Shown here in pieces: positions 51,401 through 59,843 of a stretch of 64,000 nucleotides of DNA (position 1 is the stretch's first letter; each line of letters starts with the position of its first letter). This stretch comes from Methanobacteriota archaeon. GTDB lineage: Archaea > Methanobacteriota > Methanobacteria > Methanobacteriales > Methanobacteriaceae. Below the pieces are notes generated by a model. It saw only the letters and a list, made by a program, of their open reading frames with translations. It was not told where the DNA came from and made no database searches. The position numbers and the translations under genes were made by a program. The stretch spans positions 62,001 through 126,000 of the forward strand of contig JAEYPF010000010.1 in NCBI GenBank assembly GCA_023411115.1, read 5' to 3'.

Positions 51401-54400
51401 TTTAGGAATACAACACATAGCTAATTTAGGAGTCGGAGCTGTCCAAACACTAATATGGACATGGTTACCTGCCTTTGGAGAAACTGGAAATCATCTCTTA
51501 CAGTTAATAATTTATCCACTTGAAAACGTCGAATCTAACGAAATCAACAACTTCTTAAATCAAACTATAGCTGTAACTGGAAGAACAGACCTTAATGTAC
51601 CTTCCAGCCTGAACAAGAACAGCACAATATACACTAATATCACATACCCCGTAAGTGCTACAATAAGCAATAATGGAGATGTTAATGCTGTAAATTTCGA
51701 CGTGGAGTTAAAAGACGGTGCAACTAGCTTGGGAACACAGCATATTGATAGTTTAGGAATTGGAAATGCACAAACATTAACCTGGAACTGGTTACCTGCC
51801 TTTGGAGCAACCGGAAACCACATATTACAGTTAATAATTTATTCAGCTGGAAATGTGGAGTCTAATTTAACCAATAACTGGCTAAATGAAACTATAAACG
51901 TGACTGGAAGAACAGACCTCACCATACCTTCAAGTCTAAACAAAAACAGCACAATTTACACCAACATCACATACCCAGTAAGTGCCACAATAACTAACAA
52001 TGGAGACACTGCAGCCCAAAACTTCGATGTTGAACTAAAAGACGGTTCAACCAGCTTAGGAATACAACACATTGCTAACTTAGGAATAGGATCCAACACA
52101 ATATTAACATGGAACTGGTTACCAGCCTTCGGAGCAACCGGAAACCATCCATTACAGTTAATAATCTACTCAAATGAGAACGTAGAATCCAATTTAACCA
52201 ACAACTGGTTAAATCAAACTGTAAGTGTAACTGGAAGAACAGACCTCACCATACCTTCAGATCTAACCAGAAATGGCACAATTTACACCAACATCACATA
52301 CCCTGTAAGCGCTACAATAACTAATAATGGGGATGTCAGTGCTGTAAATTTTGATGTTGAGTTAAAAGACGGTACAACCAGCTTAGGAATGCAGCATGTG
52401 AATAGTTTAGGAATTGGTTCCAGCACAACATTAACATGGGACTGGACACCATCCTTCGGAGCAACCGGAAACCATCCATTACAGTTAATAATCTACTCAA
52501 ATGGAAATATAGAGTCCAATTTAACCAACAACTGGCTGAACCAAACTATAGCTGTAACTGGAAGACCTGACTTAGTGCCTTCAAATATAGCCACAAACAG
52601 TACAGGCACTATTTACACTGGTAATCAGTACAGTGTAACAGCCAGAATAACCAACAGCGGCGATGCTGCCACTGGAAATAATTTTAAAGTTAGATTATAT
52701 GATAATGGAAATTTAATTGGAGAAAAAAATGTTAATGCGTTAAATACCGGCGCGTTTACCACATTAACCTGGGACTGGACACCTATTATTGGAACACCAG
52801 GAACACACACACTGTTAATAACAACTGATACAGACTTTGCTGTGGCAGAATCTAATGAAACAAACAACAATATAACCTCGGACCTCACAGTATCAGGCAT
52901 GCCTGACCTTATAGCACAAAACAACATGACCACAAACAGTACAGGCAATATCTACACCGGAATCAAATATACAGTATATACCACAATAAAGAATAACAGA
53001 GACGCCGGCACTGGAAACAGCTTCAAAGTTAAACTTTACGATAACGGAACTTCAGTAGCCGAGCAAACAGTGAATGGGTTAAATGCAGGAGAATCCAGGA
53101 CACTGTCATGGGACTGGACACCTATTATTGTCGGAAGCCACTCTTTAATGGTGGTTGTTGATTCCCAAAGCGAAATAGCTGAAAGTGATGAAAATAACAA
53201 CAACAACTCCACAACATTTACAGCTATAGGAAGGCCAGACCTGAACGCGACCAGCATTGCTACAAACGGGACCATTTATACAAATGTCACATACCCAGTT
53301 AGTGTAACTGTCAAAAATAACGGGGATGCAAATGCAGGACAATTCACAGTAGAACTATTCGACGGTGCAACCAGTTTAGGAACAAAAACCATCGATCAGT
53401 TAGCAATCAATGCTGAGACTATACTAACCTGGAACTGGACACCAGCATTTGCAGCAACTGGATTACACAACCTGATGGCTGTAATTGACACACTCAACCA
53501 GCAGTACGAAATCAACGAAACAAACAATAACATAGCACTAGCTGCAACAGCAATAGGAAGGCCTGATTTAGTACCATCCAATTTAACCACAAACAGTACA
53601 GGTACTACCTATACTGGAGTTCAATACCGCGTAACAGCGAAAGTAACTAACAATGGAGATGCTTCTACTGGAAGCGGCTTTAAAGTTAGACTGTACGATA
53701 ACGGAGCTTTAGTAGAAGAAAAAACTGTCAGTGGGTTAAATATTAATGAATTTACAACATTGACCTGGAACTGGACACCAGCTTTCGGTTCAACTGGAAT
53801 ACATACATTACTAGTAACAACTGATTTAGATAATGCAATTTTTGAATCTAATGAAACCAACAACAATGTAACATTGGGTGTGACCGCAACTGGAAGGCCT
53901 GACCTAAATTCAACTGGCATAAACACAAATGGAACCATTTACACAGGAATCACATATCCTGTTAACGTGAATGTCAAAAACAATGGGGATGCGAACTCAG
54001 GACAATTCACAGTAGAATTGTTTGACGGCTCAACTAGTTTAGGAACACAAACAGTTTCCGGATTAGCTGTCAACACTGAGACTACATTAACTTGGAATTG
54101 GATACCTGCTTTTGGAACAACAGGATTACACAACTTAAAAGCAGTAATAGACTCACTTGACCAACAATACGAAATCAACGAAACCAATAACAATATAACA
54201 TTAGCTTTAACCGCGACAGGAAGACCAGATTTAGTCCCTTCAAACTTAAATACAAATGGTACTATCTACACTGGCATTACATATCCTGTTAATGTAACTG
54301 TTAGAAATAACGGGGATGCAAATTCAGGAACATTCACAGTAGAATTGTTTGATGGCCTAACCAGTCTTGGAACAAAAACAATTGATGGGTTGGCCATTAA

Positions 54401-57400
54401 TGCTAATACTGTACTAACCTGGAGCTGGACACCGATAATTGTAGGATCTCACACTTTAAAAGTGGTAGTTGACTCACTCGACCAAATCTACGAATTTAAC
54501 GAAGCTAACAACAATATAACAGGAACTGTAACAGCTACAGGAAGACCTGACTTAAATGCAACCAGTATAACCATAAATGGAACCATTTATACAAATGTCA
54601 CATATCCAGTTAATGTAACTGTTAAAAATAACGGAGATGCGAATTCAGGACAATTCACCGTAGAGCTATTTGATGGTTTAACTAGTTTAGGAACAAAAAC
54701 TGTTACTGGATTAGCCATCAACGCTAACACTACCCTAACCTGGAATTGGACACCAGCTTTCGGAACAACAGGATTACACAACCTGATGGCTGTAATTGAC
54801 ACACTTAACCAGCAGTACGAAATCAATGAAACAAACAACAATATAACACTAGCTGTAACTGCAATAGGAAGACCAGACCTAGTATCTTCAAATATAACCA
54901 CAAATGGAACTATTTACACAGGTATCACATATCCAGTAAACGTTACCGTAACTAACAACGGAGATGGAGATGCAGGTACATTTACAGTTAAACTATCAGA
55001 TGGTTCAACTGGAATAGGATGGATAACAATAAACGGACTAGCAGCCGGAACCAGCACAAACATTATCTTCAATTGGACACCAACCACAACAGGATTACAC
55101 ACACTACAGATAAGAACTGACCACTACAACAACATTACAGAATACAATGAAACCAACAACATATTGAATCAGGATATTACCGTAATAGGAAGACCAGACT
55201 TAATACCATCCAACTTAACTACAAATAGCACTGTTTATACTGGCATTACATATCCAGTAAACGTTACCGTAACTAATAGCGGGAATGCAAATGCCGGAAG
55301 CTTTAATGTAGAACTATTTGACGGCTTAACCAGTTTAGGAACAAAAAATATAGATAATTTAGGAATAGGAGCTAACACAATATTAACATGGGATTGGACA
55401 CCTTTACTTGGAACAACAGGATCCCACAGCTTAAAAATAGTAGTTGACTCGCTTAATCAAATCTACGAATCTAATGAAAACAATAACAACCTAACAGCAA
55501 CTGTTACTACAATTGGGAGACCAGATATTGTACCTTCAAACCTAACCACAAATGAAACAGTTTACACAAATGTTGAATATCCTGTAAGTGTTAAAATAAG
55601 CAATAACGGAGATGCAAGTGCAGGAAACTTCAATGTAGAACTATTCGACGGTTCAACTAGCCTAGGAATTAAAAATATAACTAACTTAGGAATCGGAAGC
55701 AGTACAACATTAACCTGGAACTGGATACCACTCACTGTTGGAACCCATACTCTAAAAATAGTGGCTGATTCACTTGACCAAATCTATGAAATCAATGATA
55801 CCAACAACATTACTTTAGACATAAACACATTAGGAAGACCAGATTTAGTGCCTTCAAATCTGACCACAAATGGAACCATTAACACGACTTTTACATATCC
55901 TGTAAGTGTTAAAATAAGCAATAACGGAGATGCAAATGCAGGAAACTTCAATGTAGAACTATTCGACGGTTCAACTAGCCTAGGAATCAAGAATATAGCT
56001 AGCTTAGGAATGGGAGCTAGCACAACATTAACTTGGAATTGGACACCAGCTTTCGGAACAACAGGATTACACAACTTAAAAGCAGTAATTGATTCACTGG
56101 ACCAGCAATACGAAATCAATGAAACCAACAACAATATAACATTAAATGTAACTGCAACAGGAAGACCAGACCTAGTATCTTCAAATATAACCACTAATGG
56201 AACTGTTTATACTGGCATTACATATCCTGTAAACGTTACCATAACTAACAACGGAGATGGCGATGCAGGTACATTTACAGTTAAACTATTGGATGGATCA
56301 ACTGGAATAGGATGGATTACAATAAACGGACTAGCTGCAGGAGCCAGTACAAATATTACTTTCAATTGGACACCGACAACCGCAGGATTACACACACTAT
56401 TAGTAAAAACAGACTTTTATAACAATATTACTGAATTCAACGAAACCAACAACGACCTATACAAAAACATAACTGTAACAACCATATCTGATCTCATACC
56501 TACTAATTTACAAAAACCCAATAGCCCAACAACAAACATTACTTATCCTGTAATAGTGACTGTTAAAAATAATGGAACAGCGAATGCTAGCACATTTACA
56601 GTTAAACTATTAGACGGGACAACTGGAATTGGATGGATAACAGTAAATGGACTAGCAGCAGGAGCAAGCACAAACATCACTTTCAACTGGAAACCAATCA
56701 CATTTGGAGTACATAGTTTAAGGATAATAACAGACTTTTACAACAACATAGCAGAATCCAACGAAACCAACAACGAAATATTACAAAATGTGACTGTAAT
56801 AACATTACCAGATCTTGTACCTACTAACCTACAACCACCAAATAATCCAACTACAGGCATTACTTATCCTGTAATAGTGACTGTTAAAAATAATGGAACA
56901 GCGAATGCTAGCACATTTACAGTTAAACTTTACGATGGTACAACTGGAATTGGATGGATAACAGTAAACGGATTAACAGTTGGAACAAGCACAACAGTTA
57001 CTTTCAACTGGAAACCTACCACACTAGGGTTACATACTTTAAGAACGATAACAGACACTTACAATAACATAACAGAAATCAATGAAACCAACAACGAAAT
57101 AAATCAAACAACAACCGTACTATTACTACCAGACTTAATTCCATCTAACTTACAAGTACCAAATAATCCTTTTGTCGGTATAACTTATCCAATTACTGTA
57201 AAAATAACTAACAGAGGAACAGCGAATGCTGGAACGTTTACAGTTAAATTATTAGACGGGACAAAAGGAGTTGGATGGATAACAATAAATGGATTAGCTG
57301 TAGGAGCAAATACAAATGTCACTTTCAACTGGACACCAACCACATTTGGAGTACATACCTTAAGGATAATAACAGACACTTACAATAACATTACCGAATT

Positions 57401-58088
57401 CAACGAAACCAACAATGAAATAAGCCAAACTATAACAGCCATATCTGGACCTGATTTAATTCCTAGTAACCTACAATTACCTAACAATCCCCAATTAGGT
57501 CAAACTTATCCAATAACGGTTACAATATCCAATACAGGCGGATTAGATGCTGGAACTTTTACAGTTAAACTTTACGATGGTACAACTGGAATTGGATGGA
57601 TAACAGTAAATGGACTAGCAGCCGGAACCAGTACAAATTTCACTTTCAACTGGACACCAACCACAGCAGGATTACACACTTTACAAGTAAGAACAGACTA
57701 CTACAATAACATAACAGAATCTAACGAAAACAACAACCAAATAACACAAAACATAACCATAACTTCAGGACCTGATTTAATTCCTAGTAACCTACAATTA
57801 CCTAACAATCCTCAAACTGGTCAAACCTATCCTGTAACTGTTACCATAACTAATAATGGGATAGTTGATAGTGGAATGTTTACAGTTAAACTTTACGATG
57901 GTACAAAAGGAATTGGATGGATAACAGTAAATGGACTAGCAGCAGGAGCAAGCACAAACATCACTTTTGACTGGACACCAACTACTGCAGGAGCACATAC
58001 ATTACAAGTAATGGCAGACTACTACAATAACATAACAGAATCTAACGAAAACAACAACCAAATAACACAAAACATAACCTTAATATAA
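48441..58088 (+). CDS. Giant secreted adhesin-like protein with beta-helix and 23 CARDB repeats
   Basis: This is a 3215-residue protein. A signal peptide lies at 1-29 (IILMILAAIFTLG, NSASAS). Residues 45-600 are a parallel beta-helix of more than 20 turns with recurring N-x-I-S-G-N, ending in NNWWGSN. Residues 620-713 are a Big_1-like domain. From residue 716 to the end there are 23 CARDB-type Ig-like repeats of about 109 residues, most starting R-P-D-L and ending in an acidic-Asn motif such as E-x-N-E-T-N-N. No C-terminal anchor is visible. Hundreds of N-x-S/T sites are present. The TTG start has GGGGGTGA four bases upstream. It may extend tens of nanometres from the cell and serve in attachment or as a glycan carrier (inference). 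Confidence 0.88.
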   Translation: MISKTRAVIILMILAAIFTLGVNSASASNWTVGPGGNYSYTNITDAVTGAADSDTITVYDNGGVNYTYNENVIINKNLTLKASGNVTVNADNSSNPVFEITSRGSGTTIQGFTITGASGSYGIYLNDADSCNITGNNITGSQYGIYGNSLNSAISRNEVYGNWYGIYLSESSNNAISGNTVRENGYGITLESSSNNGISGNNIYSNTHYGILLENSNINTVSGNTITNNEDGIYLINSSQNQITGNQISGSTGDPKYNHGNGIIFSGSSSNTISGNNEITGNPTGIYLGSSSDGNTISGNYIYSNTNYGIHSVGSSGNHIISNNRIIENPKGVSLDYSSNSNTVSGNIITNNGDSGVYIKSSSSNTISGNTITGNLHGIYLLDSSGNHIIGSNQITGNTANGIYFLGSSGNNISGNNAVTGNSKGILLESSSNNNEISGNNVSNNIYGIWLENSNTNTISGNKFVDNIGGSIGEGNGITLVTSSGTIIQNNQIIADYTGSCYGIISQDSSNSIIHDNLISSNTFAGIKIYGTSNNNNIYRNRIINNSDGIQFEGSVSANVNFNSIVGNSGYAISNVGSGAINAENNWWGSNVDPVTARIFDNSGDGSIDADPWIVFNITASPTTISTGGQSIITVDLTHNSNGDDISSLGHIPDGTEIFFTLDPNEIASINDVSTTVNGIATAILIGVAGGNVNVSAYGTPYSNPEDAVSTSVTIGGPDLEPYEQNVSSTTHYTQTTYHVTAKIRNTGAENAGTFKVSLYDNGNLVEEKIINGLNVGQWTTLTWDWTPLFKETGNHELIIAVDPLNEIPEGNETNNNATLNVFVLGRPDLSVPSDLTKNGTIYTNVTYPVSATISNKGDANAGSFTVELIDKTASGSTSLGIKTVEGLAFDHDQTLTWDWTPLFGATGEHSLQLLISLANDEINGTNNGLNQTINVTGRTDLTVPSNLTRNGTIYTNVTYPVSATITNNGDTAAQNFDVELKDGSTSLGIQHIANLGVGAVQTLIWTWLPAFGETGNHLLQLIIYPLENVESNEINNFLNQTIAVTGRTDLNVPSSLNKNSTIYTNITYPVSATISNNGDVNAVNFDVELKDGATSLGTQHIDSLGIGNAQTLTWNWLPAFGATGNHILQLIIYSAGNVESNLTNNWLNETINVTGRTDLTIPSSLNKNSTIYTNITYPVSATITNNGDTAAQNFDVELKDGSTSLGIQHIANLGIGSNTILTWNWLPAFGATGNHPLQLIIYSNENVESNLTNNWLNQTVSVTGRTDLTIPSDLTRNGTIYTNITYPVSATITNNGDVSAVNFDVELKDGTTSLGMQHVNSLGIGSSTTLTWDWTPSFGATGNHPLQLIIYSNGNIESNLTNNWLNQTIAVTGRPDLVPSNIATNSTGTIYTGNQYSVTARITNSGDAATGNNFKVRLYDNGNLIGEKNVNALNTGAFTTLTWDWTPIIGTPGTHTLLITTDTDFAVAESNETNNNITSDLTVSGMPDLIAQNNMTTNSTGNIYTGIKYTVYTTIKNNRDAGTGNSFKVKLYDNGTSVAEQTVNGLNAGESRTLSWDWTPIIVGSHSLMVVVDSQSEIAESDENNNNNSTTFTAIGRPDLNATSIATNGTIYTNVTYPVSVTVKNNGDANAGQFTVELFDGATSLGTKTIDQLAINAETILTWNWTPAFAATGLHNLMAVIDTLNQQYEINETNNNIALAATAIGRPDLVPSNLTTNSTGTTYTGVQYRVTAKVTNNGDASTGSGFKVRLYDNGALVEEKTVSGLNINEFTTLTWNWTPAFGSTGIHTLLVTTDLDNAIFESNETNNNVTLGVTATGRPDLNSTGINTNGTIYTGITYPVNVNVKNNGDANSGQFTVELFDGSTSLGTQTVSGLAVNTETTLTWNWIPAFGTTGLHNLKAVIDSLDQQYEINETNNNITLALTATGRPDLVPSNLNTNGTIYTGITYPVNVTVRNNGDANSGTFTVELFDGLTSLGTKTIDGLAINANTVLTWSWTPIIVGSHTLKVVVDSLDQIYEFNEANNNITGTVTATGRPDLNATSITINGTIYTNVTYPVNVTVKNNGDANSGQFTVELFDGLTSLGTKTVTGLAINANTTLTWNWTPAFGTTGLHNLMAVIDTLNQQYEINETNNNITLAVTAIGRPDLVSSNITTNGTIYTGITYPVNVTVTNNGDGDAGTFTVKLSDGSTGIGWITINGLAAGTSTNIIFNWTPTTTGLHTLQIRTDHYNNITEYNETNNILNQDITVIGRPDLIPSNLTTNSTVYTGITYPVNVTVTNSGNANAGSFNVELFDGLTSLGTKNIDNLGIGANTILTWDWTPLLGTTGSHSLKIVVDSLNQIYESNENNNNLTATVTTIGRPDIVPSNLTTNETVYTNVEYPVSVKISNNGDASAGNFNVELFDGSTSLGIKNITNLGIGSSTTLTWNWIPLTVGTHTLKIVADSLDQIYEINDTNNITLDINTLGRPDLVPSNLTTNGTINTTFTYPVSVKISNNGDANAGNFNVELFDGSTSLGIKNIASLGMGASTTLTWNWTPAFGTTGLHNLKAVIDSLDQQYEINETNNNITLNVTATGRPDLVSSNITTNGTVYTGITYPVNVTITNNGDGDAGTFTVKLLDGSTGIGWITINGLAAGASTNITFNWTPTTAGLHTLLVKTDFYNNITEFNETNNDLYKNITVTTISDLIPTNLQKPNSPTTNITYPVIVTVKNNGTANASTFTVKLLDGTTGIGWITVNGLAAGASTNITFNWKPITFGVHSLRIITDFYNNIAESNETNNEILQNVTVITLPDLVPTNLQPPNNPTTGITYPVIVTVKNNGTANASTFTVKLYDGTTGIGWITVNGLTVGTSTTVTFNWKPTTLGLHTLRTITDTYNNITEINETNNEINQTTTVLLLPDLIPSNLQVPNNPFVGITYPITVKITNRGTANAGTFTVKLLDGTKGVGWITINGLAVGANTNVTFNWTPTTFGVHTLRIITDTYNNITEFNETNNEISQTITAISGPDLIPSNLQLPNNPQLGQTYPITVTISNTGGLDAGTFTVKLYDGTTGIGWITVNGLAAGTSTNFTFNWTPTTAGLHTLQVRTDYYNNITESNENNNQITQNITITSGPDLIPSNLQLPNNPQTGQTYPVTVTITNNGIVDSGMFTVKLYDGTKGIGWITVNGLAAGASTNITFDWTPTTAGAHTLQVMADYYNNITESNENNNQITQNITLI
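50588..58085 (+). repeat. Tandem array of 23 CARDB-coding repeats (about 326 bases each)
   Basis: Repeat units start where the protein reads GPDL, RPDL, RTDL, SDL or LPDL. Units 3-6 form one subfamily (GRTDL), units 9-13 alternate between two types, and units 14 and 18-23 carry TGIGWIT in place of TSLGT. DNA identity between some units is high, so this stretch is prone to recombination and assembly error. Confidence 0.85.
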
Positions 58089-58112
58089 GCTATTTGTAAG
58101 TTATAAAAAATT

Positions 58113-58131
58113 GTTAGGTTAATAACCTAAC
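58113..58131 (+). terminator. Perfect palindrome after the giant adhesin
   Basis: GTTAGGTTA-A-TAACCTAAC is a perfect inverted repeat with 9-base arms, 25 bases after the stop codon, with a short T-run (ATTTTTTG) 10 bases later. It may be a terminator or processing hairpin; the one-base loop means the RNA hairpin would open a few pairs at the tip. Confidence 0.5.
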
Positions 58132-58275
58132 ATAACTTCTATTTTTTGAAATATTAAAAAATTAGTTTAAGAATTTGTTTTTTTATCCACAAAAAATTAG
58201 ATACGAACTTGCGATCAAAAGTATTATAAAGCATTATACAGATTTTAAGAATATCAGCTATATGGAGATGTAATA

Positions 58276-59208
58276 ATAAAAAATAAGGAAATTATAGTAA
58301 CAGGCGGGCTTGGCTTTATAGGATCACATCTCGTTGAAGAATTATGTCAAAATAATCAAGTTTTTATTATTGATAACGAAGTAACTGGAAAACAAAGTAA
58401 TATTGAACATCTTTATTCTTCAAATATCAATGTTATATCAGGAAGCATAACTTCAATTGACTTAAAAGAAGTATTTGAAGGCTGTGATCATGTTTTTCAT
58501 CTTGCAGCACTTCCAAGTGTTCCAAGAAGCATAAAAAACCCAGTAAAAACAAATGAAGCTAATATTACAGGTACTTTGAAAGTCCTTGAAGCAGCACGTG
58601 ATACTGACATTAAAAAAGTAATTTTTGCATCTTCATCTTCTGTTTACGGGGATACACCCACCATGCCAAAAGTAGAAACTATGCATGTCAACCCCAAATC
58701 CCCATATGCAGTTACTAAAGCAACAGGAGAATTGTACTGTAAAGTATTTAATGAAATATACGGTCTTTCATCGGTATGCTTAAGGTATTTCAATGTATTT
58801 GGTCCAAGGCAGGATCCAAATTCACAATACTCAGCAGCGATTCCTAAATTTATAAATTCAATTATGAGAGGAGAATCTCCAACAATATATGGAGATGGGA
58901 CCCAGAGTAGAGATTTTACATTTGTAAAAAACGTAGTGAATGCAAATATTCTTGCGGCAGAATCAAATAAAACAGGAATTTATAACATAGCCTGTGGAAG
59001 AAGTATTATACTCAACGATCTCATTTCAATGATGAATGAACTCCTTGATACAGATATAAAACCAAAATATGTAGATTCGCGGATTGGGGACATAAAACAT
59101 TCACTTGCAGATATAAATGCAGCAAAATCATTTGGATATAATCCCACAGGGAAATTTAAAGATGAGTTAAAGGAAACTATTGATTATTTTAAATATATAG
59201 ACCAATAA
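58276..59208 (+). CDS. NAD-dependent sugar-nucleotide epimerase (GalE-like) with no standard start codon
   Basis: The coding frame is open from 58249 and shows the whole protein (310 residues): IIVTGGLGFIGSHLVEEL, VFHLAALPSVPRSI, ASSSSVYGDTP, SPYAVTKATGELYC and RYFNVFGPRQ, as in the gene at 36628-37563. Where the paralogue begins ATG-AAG-AAT, this copy has ATA-AAA-AAT (58276-58284), with GGAGATG seven bases upstream. No ATG, GTG or TTG exists in frame before that point. The first in-frame TTG (58576) would delete the NAD-binding loop. So the gene either starts at ATA, is poorly translated, or is a pseudogene. The last 200 residues are almost identical to the paralogue. It leads a plus-strand unit with an acyltransferase and flippase. 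Confidence 0.7.
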   Translation: MKNKEIIVTGGLGFIGSHLVEELCQNNQVFIIDNEVTGKQSNIEHLYSSNINVISGSITSIDLKEVFEGCDHVFHLAALPSVPRSIKNPVKTNEANITGTLKVLEAARDTDIKKVIFASSSSVYGDTPTMPKVETMHVNPKSPYAVTKATGELYCKVFNEIYGLSSVCLRYFNVFGPRQDPNSQYSAAIPKFINSIMRGESPTIYGDGTQSRDFTFVKNVVNANILAAESNKTGIYNIACGRSIILNDLISMMNELLDTDIKPKYVDSRIGDIKHSLADINAAKSFGYNPTGKFKDELKETIDYFKYIDQ

Positions 59209-59218
59209 TGAGGAAAAA

Positions 59219-59779
59219 ATGCCTAATATCATAACTTTACTTAAAAGACTTAAATTAATCATATCATATTTAATTAATCTTATAGCTATAGGCCTATATA
59301 ATCCATCTACCATAGAAAATTACTACAGAAAAAAAGGTTATTCAATTGGGAAAAATAATCGAATATATATACATAATTTTGGCTCAGAACCTTATTTAAT
59401 CAAGATCGGTAATCATTGTACAATATCAACTGGAGTAAGTTTTGTTACACATGACGGCGGCGCATGGATATTTAGAGATGAAATTCCAGATTTAAATGTT
59501 TTTGGAAAAATTGAGATTAAAGACAATTGTTTTATAGGTTTGAATAGTATTATTCTCCCTAATGTTACAATTGGACCAAATTCTGTTGTTGGGGCGGGAT
59601 CAGTAGTTACAAAAGATGTGCCCCCTAATACCGTAGTGGCAGGTGTTCCTGCTAAAGTAATCAGTTCTACTGAAAAATATAAAGAAAAATGTTTAACACA
59701 ATTTAAGGCTCAAAACTTAAAAGGATCAAGAGAAACTTGGAAAAAACAATTAATTAGTTACTTTGGGATGGATAATTAG
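59219..59779 (+). CDS. Hexapeptide-repeat acyltransferase
   Basis: This is a 186-residue left-handed beta-helix enzyme of the CatB/maltose-serine acetyltransferase type. IGNHCTISTGVSFVTHDGGAWIF carries the catalytic His (about residue 79). IKDNCFIGLNSIILPNVTIGPNSVVGAGSVVTKDVPPNTVVAGVPAKVI is the C-terminal coil and cap. The first 35 residues are a hydrophobic, amphipathic extension (LIISYLINLIAIGL). The ATG follows GAGG and lies 10 bases after the epimerase stop, so the two are cotranscribed. It probably O- or N-acetylates a sugar. It is only distantly related to the acyltransferase at 5894-6499. Confidence 0.82.
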   Translation: MPNIITLLKRLKLIISYLINLIAIGLYNPSTIENYYRKKGYSIGKNNRIYIHNFGSEPYLIKIGNHCTISTGVSFVTHDGGAWIFRDEIPDLNVFGKIEIKDNCFIGLNSIILPNVTIGPNSVVGAGSVVTKDVPPNTVVAGVPAKVISSTEKYKEKCLTQFKAQNLKGSRETWKKQLISYFGMDN

Positions 59780-59843
59780 ATCATAAATAATTTAATTTCT
59801 TAAAATTTTTAATGATATAAAATTTCAGCTTAGTAGGGTTACA

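Noticed and set aside
50090..57379. Antisense reading frames of 60-136 codons across the CARDB array
   Set aside because: They recur with the repeat period because the sense codons avoid antisense stops; none has a ribosome site or a plausible protein.
50588..58085. CRISPR-like periodic repeats
   Set aside because: The period is about 326 bases and the frame stays open throughout; these are protein-coding domain repeats, not repeat-spacer units.
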